64,000 bases of DNA. It comes from Otatea glauca. Lineage: Eukaryota; Streptophyta; Magnoliopsida; Poales; Poaceae. The translations under genes and the position numbers were made by a program. The notes under the pieces were generated by a model. The model did not search any database. It worked only from the letters and a program-made list of their open reading frames with translations, and had not been told where the DNA came from. The DNA lies in assembly GCA_036346275.1 (NCBI GenBank), contig CM070715.1:71969667-72033666 (forward strand), given 5' to 3'. The stretch's first letter is position 1; every line of letters starts with the position of its first letter. This document shows positions 45,105 through 57,590 of the stretch, in pieces.

Positions 45105-45795
45105 TTTTGAGTACCGTTTGAGGATTGCACTTGGACCTGGTGGAGATCTCATGCTGACTTCACTTATAAGAAATACGTACCAATGCAGATGGAAAGCCGT
45201 TCACTTTTACCTTTGCATACCACACACACTTTTCGATTTCTGATATCAGGTGTGTTTATTGAACTCACCATCAGCTTTGAAAAATTCAGGCCCACAATAT
45301 AGTGTTGGAAGTTATCTTATAGAATATGTGAAATTTTACAGCTGGATAGAATATATCTGGGCACACCGTCAAAAATGCCATTACTGATCACAAGAAGAAA
45401 AGAACATTTGTTGTGAGGGAAGGAGGCCTTCCTGATGCTGGTATGGTGAACACTGATATTTGTTTGCTTGCAAGTTACAACTGTAATAAATTATCGTCAT
45501 TATAATCATTGAAGAAAGTTTAAGGGGCTTTTTTTTTTGTTTCTTCCTGGTTACAGTTGTTTGGAACCCCTGGGACAAAAAAGCTAAGGCTAGATCAGAT
45601 TTTGGGGATGTTGAATATAAGCGCATGGTATGTGTGAAGGCAGCTGCTATGGAAAAGAGAGACTCTGTAGCCTGGTGAGGAGTGGACTGGAAAGTTGGAA
45701 CTATCTGCAGTCCCATCTAGTTATTACAGTGGTCAACTGGACCCCGATCCTGTTCTTCAGGAGTCAAATGTCCCGGAGGATTCAATCAGCTAGCC
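45105..45795 (+). pseudogene. Gene fragment like glucose-6-phosphate 1-epimerase, three exons
   Basis: Exon 1 (45105-45249): FEYRLRIALGPGGDLMLTSL, IRNT, then frameshifted DGKPFTFTFAYHTHFSISDI. Exon 2 (45342-45440): LDRIYLGTPSK, then after a one-base loss AITDHKKKRTFVVREGG and LPDA. Exon 3 (from 45557): VVWNPWDKKAKARSDFGDVE, YKRMVCVKAAA, then shifted GEEWTGKLELSAVPSSYYSG and QLDPDPVLQ. Splice signals fit: TTGCAG|TTTT, CAG|GTGTG, TTACAG|CTG, CTG|GTATG, TTACAG|TTG. This is the plant aldose-1-epimerase-like (apospory-associated protein C) family. The N-terminal part is missing and frameshifts prevent function. It lies inside the hAT element. Confidence 0.85.
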
Positions 45796-46181
45796 CTTAG
45801 TAAATTTCTGTGCAGGTAACATTTCTACTAGTAATATACGGTACAGAGCAGACACAATACTAAATAAACTCCGTATTCGGTTGAAGATGGTTTTTTTATG
45901 TAATCAATTGCATACAATTTTCTTATGCAAGGTTTCCAAACTATTTCTAGAAGTGCTTAAGTTCATACTATGGAATGATTTCTTACACAATCCTGACCTA
46001 GTTATTTTGTGCCACAAATTGATCTTTTCTAGCGGCTTTGGTTATCTCGGTTAACCGAAAAACCGAATTAACCGAACCGAAATATTTTGATTAATTCTGT
46101 TCGGTTTTTTATTTTAGTTAGAGAACGTCGATGTCCAGTTTCCACAAACTGAATTATTTAAAAACCGAATGCCCACCCCTA

Positions 46182-46285
46182 AGTATCTTGTAATTAGTAT
46201 TAGAGTATGCTAAAAAAGATAAAGAGGTATAGCAATGTCATTTAAGTAGTATACTTAGAGTGGGAGTATGTACTCCTAGGAGTAT
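46182..46285. mobile_element. Micron-like MITE copy 2, right part
   Basis: Starts with the duplicated AGTATCTT and continues like copy 1 (AGTATTAGAGTATGC, AAAGAGGTATA, GTGGGAGTATGTACTCC). TA/TG-rich DNA follows to 46335. Confidence 0.85.
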
Positions 46286-46295
46286 GTATATATGT

Positions 46296-46795
46296 ATATA
46301 TATGCGTATATATGTATATACATATACATATACACGTTGGTCGGCAATGTATGACCCATAAACAACCCGAGCCAAAAACTCCCTCTTCCATATTATTCCA
46401 ATCTAGTTTGTTTGGCCGTGAAAAGCACAGTAGTTTACCGTAAAAACAATTGATGTGGTAAACGTGCTATTTCATAGTAAAAAATACGAATCTGGTATCC
46501 TTCGAAACAATTTATGAACACGCTGTGGTCAACGTCAAGATTACTTAAAACCGGAAGGAATAAGAGAGAGAAATTCATTACATGTTCATATGTAAATCAT
46601 ATAGTACTTTATAGTAGAAATAAATGATGTGTATAGTAAAAAAAGCATTCCTACCGCAGGACCGTAGGTAAAAAAAAATCAGGAATACCGTATTCTGTGC
46701 AATAATTTATGACCAGTCCGCGGAAAACGTATGCACGAGCTCAGCCGAACTTACAAAATATAAAAGAATAAAGAAAAGAATTGGTTAGTAAAACT
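46296..46795. other. Unassigned AT-rich DNA
   Basis: Flank between the MITE's microsatellite and the CACTA element. No recognised feature. Confidence 0.35.
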
Positions 46796-47035
46796 CACTA
46801 CTGCGGATCGGGCATATACAAGCGGTTAGAAACCGCTTTCAGAAGCGGTTTTAGAACCGCTTGTAAGCAACCGCGAGTGATACCCCGTCGGGTATCACAA
46901 GCGGTTTCCTGAACCGCTTGTGGTTCGACACTTCCACAAGCGGTTAGTGTGGAGAGGTTCTCTCCAAAAGCGGTTGGTGTGGAGAGGCTCTCTCCACAAG
47001 CGGTTGGATTTACCAATCGCTTGTGAAGAGTCTGA
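46796..47035. repeat. CACTA left terminus and subterminal repeats
   Basis: At least nine motifs of AAGCGGTT or AACCGCTT, several arranged as inverted pairs such as AAGCGGTT-AG-AAACCGCTT. In CACTA elements such arrays bind the element-encoded DNA-binding protein. Confidence 0.85.
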
Positions 47036-47209
47036 CAACATAGCGTTTTGATTATATTCAATATAGAATATATTTTCAGAGGGGTTTTTGATATAGATTT
47101 TGACAATTAAAATAAATAGAACTTCATGAGTTTTTTTTGACACACTTAAATATATATATATATATGTATATATATATTAGTCATGAGTATTCATTCAGAT
47201 AATTACAGA

Positions 47210-50200
47210 CTAAAAAATGAACAAGTTGATGAACACATGAAATAATAAGCCACTTTTACAAGTTTCAAAGAATAAAAGGGCGAATCTTGAGCTCATTTCT
47301 TGCGTATCGCTCTTTGTGCCCTTGGTCGACGTTGATGTCAGTTCACCTGTCCTTATTTCAGACAATCTCTCCAACCATTTGCGTGGAACTCGCCTTTGGT
47401 GGATACAATCTAAATCGACAATAAAGCCGATGAGTTGTTCTTGGATTGTCGCAACCCGGTGCGGCGGGATCACGCCTACACATCGACGTTAATGACAAAG
47501 CGGAGGTAAATAAATCTCGGACATGTAATTATTAAAGTGTAACTACTAAGAAATTGACATGTGCACACTACCTCGGCGTTGGTTGTCGGCACATCACCGT
47601 GTGTAATACTTTGCATATAGTGGCACACATAATAGCCACATAAGTTGTTTCCACCCGTCATTTGTAGAACTGCGATGAAATTTGAAAAGAACACGATTAT
47701 TGGGATGAAAAGCTGTTACGACATATTAATATTCTTTAATACGTATTCGAGTGCTTAATTGTACATCAAATTCGTTCTCGAAATCTCCTTTTGCTTCTTT
47801 CAAACCGTGCGAATGTCTGTGTGATGCGTTAGTATGAATGGTAATTATCGAGTTGGAATTAGCAAGGTATTTCAATATATATAATAAGGAAAAGTATCGT
47901 ATATATATGTGCTATATACTGTTTAGGTGTCAATGATAAATTGATATTTTTCACGGAGTCCTTTTGAGTCTTGAACAATGATCCGCCGCTATCAAGCTTG
48001 ATGACAAGAAGGATCCAGTGAAACCTATTCATATATTGCAACATATATGTAACTAGCTAGTAGTATTATAAATGCCTTGGAAAATATAAGAACGAGAGGT
48101 TGTATATATACGTACTCGAAGTTGAAGGGCGTATATGTACGGTTTGTAGTCTTTGTCCCAAGAATGCATCGAGAATGTATTCTTCAACATCCTTTCGGTT
48201 GTATCCAAAGACGAACTCGTTAACAATCTGGGTCGATGAAGCCCACGTTGAAGATATTCTCTTTTCTACATCGTTGTATCTCCATTTTACATAGAAAGGT
48301 ATCGTTTAAGAGTTGCAATTTTATTGTACGAGGAAGCACACGGTAAAGGTATGAGCTTGACACTTACAGCACCAAAGACTCATGAGAGACACGTTGATGG
48401 AGTCGGCATGGTAAATATTGTATAAGTCGTCAAATTCGAGCCATATGTTGTTGTCCCCGCGATAAAAATCATCTTCTTTGAAGCGGAGGGGAACATCGTT
48501 CTTCCTTGAGCGGACTCTGTCATGTACCATTCGTGAAATTGCCGCATCTTGGTTGGCGATCCTTTATCTCATTTGGGTCAATCGGCTCCGGCCCAACCAA
48601 ATTGCCATCGACCTTTGTTGCCATTGGGATATCATCTGTTAATCCAAGAGCTACACCGTGGGCCCGAGTCTGCCTTCTTCAAAACCTCTCGAGGTTCTCC
48701 GATCTTGGTCTCTCTTCTTCTTCTTTGCCGCCGCCGCCGACCACGTTTATTCTTCCTGTAGACTTAATTATTGTCCGTTCATAGTTGGGCCACACAGTAG
48801 ACTTTGCGGTATGTCGCAAAGTGTTCCGCCGCTTTTGGATCGATTGGTACCTTTGGCTCTACCTTCTTTTTGGCGAAGTGTGTAGCCATACGCTTTAGTG
48901 ACCGCGTCACTCTACTCCTTATTCATATCATATGCCCTCTTTGGAGGTTCCTTTACCTTGGTCGATTGGTGGACTCCGCCTTCTTGGGAGCAGTTGGGGG
49001 AGCCTTAATTCTGTTATCGAGCTTCTTTCTGGAGGAGATGGTGGAGCGTGGTTTTCTTGGGGGGTTCTTTTTTATTTGAGATGCTAGTGGTGGAGTAGGG
49101 CTTTGCGTGGGCGGGTGGTGGAGGAGGCGTGCTCTGCTTTCTTGGCGAGACATTGCGTGGCGGTGGCGTTGGAGGAGGCGTGGGTTGCCGTGGTGGAGAT
49201 GACGCGTCCACAGCAGCTGGAAATATGATGTACCGTTTGAGCCAAAGGATGATATTTTGGAGGGCCTGTCCAAGCTTGGTCATGTCGTCGCCTCCAGCAA
49301 TATCGAGGTGAAGTTCTTCAAATCCGCTCAGCACCTCCTCCACCGCGACCTTTGAGTAACCCGGGGGTATCTCGTTGCAGTGGAACATCTGGCCCGGCTC
49401 CACTGGATATGCCATGCCGTAAGCCACCTTGATGGAGAGGTTACGCGCATCAACATGTAGCTCACACTGGCGGCGAACCCTTATGTCATCCACGGGATAA
49501 CGGGCTAGCAAGGTGTCCGCTTCAGGGGCCCCGGTGGACGCGCAGCTACTTCGTCGCGCGGAGGGGTTGATCATGGCGTCCGGTTGATTGCTCGGACCTA
49601 GTCCTTGAAACTTGCTGAGGGAAATTTGTACTTGTTGCGCAACTATGTCGCCGATGCTAGCCTGGGTTGCTCTGAGCTCTTATTCCAATTGGTACACTTT
49701 ACGTGATTCTCTTGTTTTGCTTCTATGCTGGCTCCATGCGTATGTGCATCCTTAGCGAAACCATACTTCCACGGCGTCAGCTTTGCCTATACCTCGTGTC
49801 CGTCTGGGGTGCTCGGGGTTTTCAAGGGCATGTGTTAGCTCGTCATTCTCCCTGTCGCCACCAATATACCTGCCTGAGACCGCTCGACAGCTTGTACAAT
49901 CCTTTGGCCACCTCTTGTACTCGGTGCCATCACCAAATCACACATCCAAAGGCTCCCCATGACCCATTAACCAATTGCGCGCGCTGTTCCTGAGCGGTAG
50001 CGGTGTGGCGTCCTTCGCCATTAATTCTTCTTCCGCTTCTCCCATTTTGGTACAGCCTTGATGTAACCACGGTGCCAAGATAGTGGTGGTATTTCTTCAT
50101 CCGTGAATTGGCCTTGTTCTTGACTCGTGGCACGGCCTTGGTGTGACACTTGAACTCCTCGAATGCTTCCTGGTGATCCGCCAACTTAGGAAATTGGTTG

Positions 50201-50858
50201 AAGTCGGGTCTTTCTCCTTCTCGCACATACTTGCGGTGAGAGGCGTCTTCGGGCTGAAACATTGTTGCCATCTTCTTCAAAGTGAATTTCTTGGCCTTGT
50301 CTTGGACCCTTGAAGAAATGTGAAATTTTCCTTAATATCTTGCGAGTAGATCCTTGGTAGCTTGAGGAACTTCGCCCATTTTCGATGCTAATTGGGATGT
50401 GATCCCTCACATGGTAACCGCAGCGTTGTTATGCGCCCAATCGCTAAAGAGGGGCAACCGCATCCCTTCGTTGTTAACGTCGGTAAACACGTGCTTTGTG
50501 GGCGGCTTCTTGTTAGGTCCCGATGCTTGGATTGGTTGCTCGATGCACGGGGCTTGAAATACATAAACATATGTACAAACGTGTTAGAGTGTATTATATT
50601 AATGAATTGCGATTAATTAACATGTCTACGGGATTATATTCTTTTGGCTATACCTCATCCTGGCGGAACGGTGTTATCGGACTCGGCTCCAAATAATAAT
50701 AGCTTCATCACCGCGACCTCAGCGGCCTCACCGGAATCACCATTAGCCCCAGCGGCAACAGCGTTAGCATCACCTTCGATGGTACCCAGCGCGATGGAGT
50801 CCAACATGAACTGTTCTCCCTCATCGAAAGTAGGGTCACCACGTCCTGGTTGCGCCAT
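47210..50858 (-). CDS. CACTA TNP1-like protein with Ulp1/C48 peptidase domain, multi-exon, probably damaged
   Basis: Exon 1 starts at 50858 (MAQPGRGDPTFDEGEQF, acidic). Further segments in order: KKPPTKHVFTDVNNEGMRLP (50.5 kb), VRDHIPIS-like (50.4 kb), ANSRMKKYHHYLG (50.1 kb), a region like DUF8039 (CELHVDARNLSIKVAYGMAY, LGQALQNIILWLKR; 49.2-49.5 kb), and a Pro-rich stretch. A C48 (Ulp1) peptidase domain follows: FHWILLVIKLDSG (catalytic His, 48.0 kb), then LQMTGGNNLCGYYVC (Gln and Cys, 47.65 kb) and PHRVATIQEQLIGFIVD. Introns are expected between segments. Frame changes at 50.3 and 49.9 kb suggest damage or unresolved splicing. C48 domains cut SUMO-like conjugates; here the role is unknown. 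Confidence 0.75.
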
Positions 50859-51541
50859 CTATCCTAATTCCGAAAAAATGTTGACATAATTATCATATTA
50901 CTTTGAAACAACCATATTACAGATTACAACACAAGCATATTATTACATAAATTTCTACACCAAGCATTAAGTACTACGGCGTGTTGGAACTAGCCCAAGG
51001 ACCAAACACGAACTCGTGGACACAAGAACAAGAAATACACCAAGAACATACACACTTATATATTCTCATACTTAGCTCACCAAGAATACAAGGAACACCT
51101 ACCTACTTACACACTTCTTTGTTCCTAGCTACTCCCTCTGGAGTTTCATTTTACATGCAAGTATGGGCATACTTGAATTAAAATGGAAATTCAAGCAACG
51201 ATATTGCGCTTGTTAACAAAAATAGGTCCTAGACGTAAACAAAATCAGCTTGTGGGCATTTCACCGAACATCCGGTGGGCACCCAGAATTAGAGAGGGAG
51301 GACGACGCGTGCACACATATACCTCGGTCCTCCTGGGTGGAATAGCGGTGTGGCGGCGCTTTGGTGGCGGAGTAGGCGTCGGCGAGGTGGCGGAGAAGGC
51401 GCCAGCGGCCGGGGTGGAGTGACGGCGGCGACGAGGGCACCAGCGCACGCGGGGTCGATTGGCGCGGTGGTGGAGGCGCCGAGATGGTTGGGTGGCGGAG
51501 GAGGCCGACGGCGTCGACGGGGACGGCGGCGCGGGGTCTGG
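50859..51541. other. CACTA 5' region upstream of the TNP1-like gene
   Basis: Non-coding, AT-rich to 51.24 kb and GC-rich from 51.35 kb (GGTGGCGGAG-type repeats, Pro/Arg shadow ORFs). It resumes after G2 at 63714. Confidence 0.5.
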
Positions 51542-51546
51542 ACGAA
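51542..51546. repeat. Target-site duplication of G2 (left)
   Basis: ACGAA, repeated at 63709-63713. Confidence 0.93.
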
Positions 51547-54500
51547 TGTAAGGACCCGAATCCACTGATTCGAACCCACTGTGTTTACTGCACTATTCCC
51601 AGGATCAACGCTAGTGCACACAGCTTTAACATTGGTATATATCACATCATACACAACGACAATAGAATAATAGTTCATTTATTGATATAGCTAAATGTAT
51701 GATCTTATGACCAACTTACATTATTATGCCACGCAGGCAAGACCGAGAATATAAACTAATAATTAAGCGTGGGAAAGTAGAAACGTAGATAGTTCATCGA
51801 TTCACCACAGCAACTAACAAGGCTCGGACCCTAATGACTCGTGTCTTCTTGGACCTCATCTTCCAACACAGTGTAGATTCTTCAACTGTTGATTATTGTT
51901 GTTTGGCAAGGGTGAGTACTTAAAGCACTCAACAAGTTGTGCATGTAATGCGCTTCTATTTATCTATATGTAAGGCTTATTCCAAAGGATAGGCTATCAT
52001 GGCTATTTTGCAATAAGCGGCATTTATGAACAAATACAATAATAGATTGTAAAGAATGTAAAACGAATAGCAATAATAAATAAATTCAGATTTCTCAAGT
52101 AAACCAAGTTTCCAATCCTAAATCAAGTTCCAATCTTCCATATGGCAATCTTGCCATCCCAACCAAGTTGTCCAATTTATTAAACTAACCCTTAATCAGT
52201 AATTCCGAGCATTGCTCAATACCATGAGCACGGCTATCCGAATAGTTTCACACTCTGCAGAGGTTATGCACTTTACCCACGTGATACAACCAAACACCAC
52301 AAAGGCGAGAGATTATAACAAAGCCTTTACAATGCTCTATCTTAATCCGATACTACCCGCTAAGGTTTCAACATCATGCGTCTCATAAACTACATCCGGG
52401 GCCCCCTCTTGCGCCATGTGAATTACACCCTGACCCGGGAACTCACACCGACCACGATAGTATCAACATTAAGACTTTGCAAATTACTCAGCTAGGCTGG
52501 CCCATACCAGACATGTGGTTGCATGATTGACTCAGGTCAAAGGCTTGCAAGGTTAAGTCCTTAGTGTGATCAAGGCAAGACTTCCACATACCATCTGCCC
52601 ATCGGGCCCACCTTGGCCTCCTCGCCCCTTGCCACTTGCCCCAATCTAAATGATTATCACCCAGTTGATTACCAAGCACCACGTGCCATCAACAATTCAA
52701 CATCGTTGCGTGACATGACTCGCCACAACAACTCAATCTCATCGTGTCGTCCCACATGACACACAAGTTCATAACATTGTTCCATATTCCATTAATCAAG
52801 ATTAATTATCAATGGTGATGACACATGTGATGGCGTGGCATGGCTAAGCAACTAATACTGAACTAAACCTCCAATGTTGATTATAATTATTAACCAACTA
52901 TATTAAACCAATCTAGGGTGACAATGGATCATGGCATACAATGACAAGGTAGGGTATAGATCAATCTGGTATTTTAGCTAAGCCCAAACTAATTTGAAAC
53001 AGTTGTATATTTGAAATATATGCAATAGTGTAAATCAAACATAGCTATTTTATAAACATGGGTTCAACATGATCAAAGCACAACTTGCCTTGGAATAGGT
53101 CCTGATCTTGATCTGAGTTTGCTCTTGAGTTCTTTGGATCTTCCTCCAAGCGCGTCGCACAATTCAACGCGTCTACGCGCATCAAAAAGAAAAGCAAATA
53201 AATACCAAAACAGAGAGCAATTGAACTCCAAAAATCAATTAAAATTCACCATTAAATAGATCTCAATTTTACAAATTTTTAGAAACTGGAATCACTCAAA
53301 TCCGGGTTACGATGCAAAAGATATAGCCTTTTGAAGTTTAAAATAAATACTGAAATCAGAAAATCAGAAATTCGAATTTAACAGATTTGTTTTTATTCTA
53401 AAAAACCGGTTTATGACGTCAGCATGACATCAGCATGACGCAGCGCTGGACCGAACCAACCAGAGCTCGACACGTGGCCTCGGCGCATAGACCTGGTCCA
53501 CGAGACCCCCCTGGTCCACCGTGAACCCGCCATGGATGACGCGGTACCGCGGCGCCACGCGTCTCGACCCGATTGGTCGCGGCGCCACCTCGCCGATCGC
53601 GACACGCAAGACGCATCCACGCCCGTCCGATCGAACGGCGATGACACACGCCGGCGTGGCACGATCTATTCCGTTCACTCAGATCTGACGGCTGAGGTTA
53701 GAAGATGGGTTTTCTGATTACCGAGCGACGTGGCACGATCCGGGCTATTCCACCAGGATCCGACGGTCAAGAACTTACCCGAGAACAAATGGCGGCGCGA
53801 CGGCGAAGAAGTCCACCGGAGAGGAGGAAGAAGACGGCGGCGCAGCAATCCAGTGACCCAACGGCGAGGCGAACTTGACGATTGGATGGGCCTCGGCGCG
53901 ATGAGTTCAACTCCGGCTTCAACACCACCAGAAAGGACTCTCCGGCGCTGGAAACGGCGGAAGAACGCAACGGTGAGCGGTGGAACTTCGACGAGCAACC
54001 ACAACTCAACGGCGGCGTCTCGGGCTTGCTGAGCTAGGCAAAAGAAACGACGCGACTCGGGCTTCACGCTGCGCAGGGCGGCGCCTTAAATAGGGCCTAG
54101 GGAGGCGTGCAAACGGCGGACACAACGGCGCGGCGTGTCGGACATGGATTCCGGCGGCGGCTCGGAGACGAACTCCCGACGACCGTCCGATATTCAATCA
54201 ACGAACCAGATTTGCCAAAGACGTGGCACAATCCGGTCGGACCACGGCATCCAACGGCCGCAACTAAATCCTTCCTTTTTGATCCTTTAATCCGAGCCGT
54301 CCAACACAAAACCAACGGACGTAGATCTTTAGGGTTTCCAGAACTACTCCATCGCCTGATCATGATCCAACGGCTCTGAGTGAAGCTTCTAGAAAAAGGC
54401 CGAAAGGCCCACGCTGCTCCGGGCCGCTTCCGCGCGGAAAATGGGCCAAGCCCACTACTGTTCACTCTGGTTTTAAAGGATTTCCAATTAACATAATCCC

Positions 54501-54776
54501 AGAAATTCATTTTATTTATTTTGGGCAATAAAACTATCATGAAAAATCCAGGAAAACTCTCAAAAATACTTTGAGACATTCTGGACTCAAATAAAATATT
54601 TTTGGCAAAACTTCATTTTAACTTTGCACAGATTTAAATAGATTTGAATAAAAGGCAATAAACTTAATTTCAAACTAATTCAAATAAATCCAGAAAAATC
54701 CAAATAAATTCCAGAAAATCACAAATGCACATTTAAGCAAATACAACTTAATTAAGCCAAATTTTGGGATGTTACA
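51547..54776 (-). repeat. G2 3' LTR
   Basis: Plus-strand TGTAAGGACCCG to GGGATGTTACA, 3,230 bp, colinear with 60486-63708. AT-rich outer parts flank a CpG-rich centre (53.4-54.3 kb) with ACGTGG/CACGTGG motifs. Its ORFs are shadows. Confidence 0.95.
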
Positions 54777-54788
54777 AACCTCCCCCTA
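54777..54788 (-). other. G2 polypurine tract
   Basis: Sense TTAGGGGGAGGTT directly before the LTR start TGTAACATCCC. Confidence 0.8.
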
Positions 54789-54789
54789 A

Positions 54790-55469
54790 TGTAATCTCGG
54801 CAGAGATTGGGGCTAACTAGAGAATAGGTTCGAATTCGACTTCAAATCTTCTTCTCGCTCCCGGTGGCTTCACTCTCGAATGATTGCTCCATCAACTCTG
54901 CAAAGCGAATAGACTTGTTTCGGTCTTGCGCCCATAACATCCAAAATTACGATCGGTTGCTCTTTATAAGTCAAATCTTCTTGCGGCTCTATTGCATCCA
55001 ACGGGTTTGCTCACGGCACTCGAGACACTTCTTAAGCTGCGATACATGGAATACATCATGCACTCCACCAATGATCGAGGCAACTCTAATCGATAAGCTA
55101 CCTCTCTCGACGGCTCGTAATCTTGAGCGGACCGACATATCTTGGCGCAAGCTTCCTTTAACATGAAATCTTTTAACGCCCTTAAGAGGGTAACCACGAG
55201 ATACACATGATCCTCTGGTTCAAAACTCAAATCTCGACGACGATTATCTGCGTAGCTTTTCTGCCTTGATCGTGCTATTTTTAATCTCTCTCGATCATTG
55301 CAATTTGACTTTACGCCTCTTGAGGATATCGGCCCAAACACCAAACGCTCTCCGTTTCATTCCAATTCAATGGAGTACGACAAGCACGCCCATACAATGC
55401 CTCGAACGGTGACATCTGTAGGCTAGCTTGATAACTATTATTATAATCAATTCGTGATATGGCAAACAT
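54790..55469 (-). pseudogene. G2 integrase C-terminus and chromodomain, frameshifted
   Basis: Recognisable pieces in different frames: STERVNQILEDMLRACALAY (integrase core end with its Glu), RQKSYADNRRRDLSFEPEDHVYL, REVAYRLELPRSL and a degraded chromodomain (FAELMEQSFESEAT). G1 shows the intact arrangement. At least four frameshifts within 680 bp. Confidence 0.8.
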
Positions 55470-56978
55470 TTATCCCATGTCGTAGCATAAGCTAAAGCAC
55501 AAGCTCTCAACATATCCTCTAAAATCTGATTTACTCTTTCGGTCGACCATCCATGCATGGGTGATATCTTTGATGAAATTCAAGCGGGTCCCCATTGCTT
55601 CGTGCAACTTATTCCAAAATCTCGAGGTAAATTGGGTACCTCTGTCTGACACAATCTTCTTTGGCACTCCATGCAGACATACAATCCTTGACATATACAG
55701 CTCTGCTAAACGATCTCCCGAGTAAGTGGTCTTTACTGGGATAAAATGGGCGACCTTGGTTAGACGATCCACTATAACCCAAATGGAATCGTAACCTTTC
55801 TGAGTCTTAGGTAGACCGGTGATAAAGTCCATTCCGATTTCTTCCCACTTCCATTCCGGAATTTTTAACGGCTGCAACAAACCAGCGGGTCTTTGATGCA
55901 TAGCCTTTACTCTCTGACATACGTCGTATAATGCAACATGCTCAGCCACTTCACGCTTCATATTTGGCCACCAGAATCTCTCTTTCAAATCTTGGTACAT
56001 CTTAGCGCTTCCTGGATGAATCGAGTACTTTGAATCATGAGCTTCCTCAAGAATCAATTGTTTCAACTCCTTTTTATCCGGTACACAAATTCGACTTTTG
56101 AAGAACATGGTCCCTTGTTCATCCAGAGTAAAATCTAAGGCTAGGCCTTCTTCCTTTTTAAACTTGATTTTAGAAATTTTATCGTCATCTTGTTGACCTT
56201 CTCTAATTTGATCCTCTAGTGTTGGCTTTACTTCTAGCGCAGCTATCATTCCTTGCGGAACGACTTCCAATCTCAACTTCCGAAATTCCTTGCATAATTC
56301 CGGTTGATCCTCAATTGACAAGGTATTCGCGCTATGGCTCTTTCGACTCAGAGCATCTGCCACCACATTGGCTTTTCCAGGGTGATAATGGATTCCCACA
56401 TTATAATCCTTAATTAGCTCCAGCCATCTTCGCTGTCTCATATTCAGGTCAGCTTGAGTGAATATGTATTTCAGACTCTTATGGTCCGTATATATCTCAC
56501 ATCTATTTCCTATGAGATAATGACGCCATATCTTTAAAGCATGCACCACGGCAGCTAACTCCAGATCATGCGTTGGGTAATTCACTTCATGTGGTCTTAA
56601 TTGTCTCAACGCATAAGCAACGACTTTGCCTTCTTGCATTAACACGCATCCCAAGCCTTGCTTCGAAGCATCGCAGTAAATGTCAAATCCATTCTGCACA
56701 TCTGGCAACACTAATACGGGGGCTGTTGTTAAGCGTTTCTTCAATTCCATAAAACTTTGCTCGCACTCTGGCGTCCATGCAAACTTCTTTTCTTTCTTCA
56801 ACAACTGTGTCAAGGGTTTAGCAATTGTTGAGAATCCCTCTATGAACCGACGATAATATCCCGCCATTCCCAGAAAACTACGAATCTGAGTAACGGACTT
56901 CGGTGGCTCCCAATGCAACACTGCATCCACTTTGCTGGGATCAACTGCGACTCCTTTGGTAGTCATTACATGACCCAA
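55470..56978 (-). pseudogene. G2 RNase H and integrase, 502-codon open frame
   Basis: RT connection (VTQIRSFLGMAGYYRRFIEG), RNase H with FDIYCDASKQGLG, VNYPTHDLELAAVV, YTDHKSLKYIF and NVVADALSRK, then the integrase finger EEAHDSKYSIHPG with ALYDVCQRVK. The first Cys of the CX2C pair is Tyr (G1 has Cys). The core shows MDFITGLPKTQKGYDSIW (Asp) and IVSDRGTQFTSRFW (Asp). The frame is lost just before the segment carrying the third catalytic residue (Glu). This is the longest open stretch in the window. Confidence 0.92.
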
Positions 56979-57590
56979 GAATTCGACTTTCTCCTTCCGA
57001 ATTCACACTTGCTAAACTTTGCATATAGTCGATGCTCTCACTGTCTAAAACCATCCTTAGATGTTCTCGCATGCTCTTCTTCGGTCTTTGAGTAAACCAA
57101 AATATCGCCTATGAAGACCACAACGAACTTATCCAAGTAATCCATGAAAACCTTATTCATCATGTTCATGAAATACTGTTGGGGCATTAGTCAATCCAAA
57201 TGACATGATTGTGAACTCATAATGTCCATATCGCGTAAAAACGCGGTCTTAGGTACATCCTCCGCTCGGATCTTCAATCGATGGTATCTCGAGCGAAGAT
57301 CTATCTTGGAGAAAACTCCAGCTCCTCTTAACTGATCAAATAAGTCATCGATCCTGGGCAACGGATACTTATTCTTGATCGTTACTTCATTAAGTGCACG
57401 ATAATCGATGCACATTCTAAGACTTCCATCCTTCTTGCGGACAAACAAAACCGGGGCTCCCCACGGTGATGAACTTGGTCTAATGAAACCCATTTTCTTG
57501 CAGTTCCTCAATCTGCTTCTTCATTTCCACTAACTCGTCGGTAGGCATCCGATAAGGTCTCTTTGATATCGGTGCTGTCCCTGGTGCTAA
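56979..57590 (-). pseudogene. G2 reverse transcriptase fingers and palm
   Basis: RTSSSPWGAPVLFVRKKDGS, MCIDYRALNEVTIKNKYPLP, RIDDLFDQLRGAGVFSKIDL are in one frame. Then frameshifts (near 57230 and 57170), and the catalytic motif reads FIGDILVYSK (57107-57109 codes Gly where Asp is expected; G1 has FIDDILIYSK). More indels follow at 57.0-57.05 kb. Confidence 0.88.

Larger units (their letters stand above)
41514..46181. mobile_element. hAT element carrying a host gene fragment
   Basis: Ends are TAGGGGTGGGCA at 41514 and its exact complement at 46170-46181, flanked by AGTATCTT at 41506-41513 and 46182-46189. The MITE restored without it matches copy 1. TAGGG termini plus an 8-bp duplication define hAT. 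Both subterminal regions are full of AACCGAA/TTCGGTT repeats. No transposase is encoded, so it is non-autonomous. Contents: an unassigned GC-rich block (41.7-42.0 kb), the gag-only copia C4, and three exons of a glucose-6-phosphate 1-epimerase-like gene. Without C4 it would be about 1.7 kb. Confidence 0.93.

Noticed and set aside
53411..54579. ORFs that recur at 62338-63223
   Set aside because: They are the same LTR sequence in the two G2 LTRs, not coding genes.
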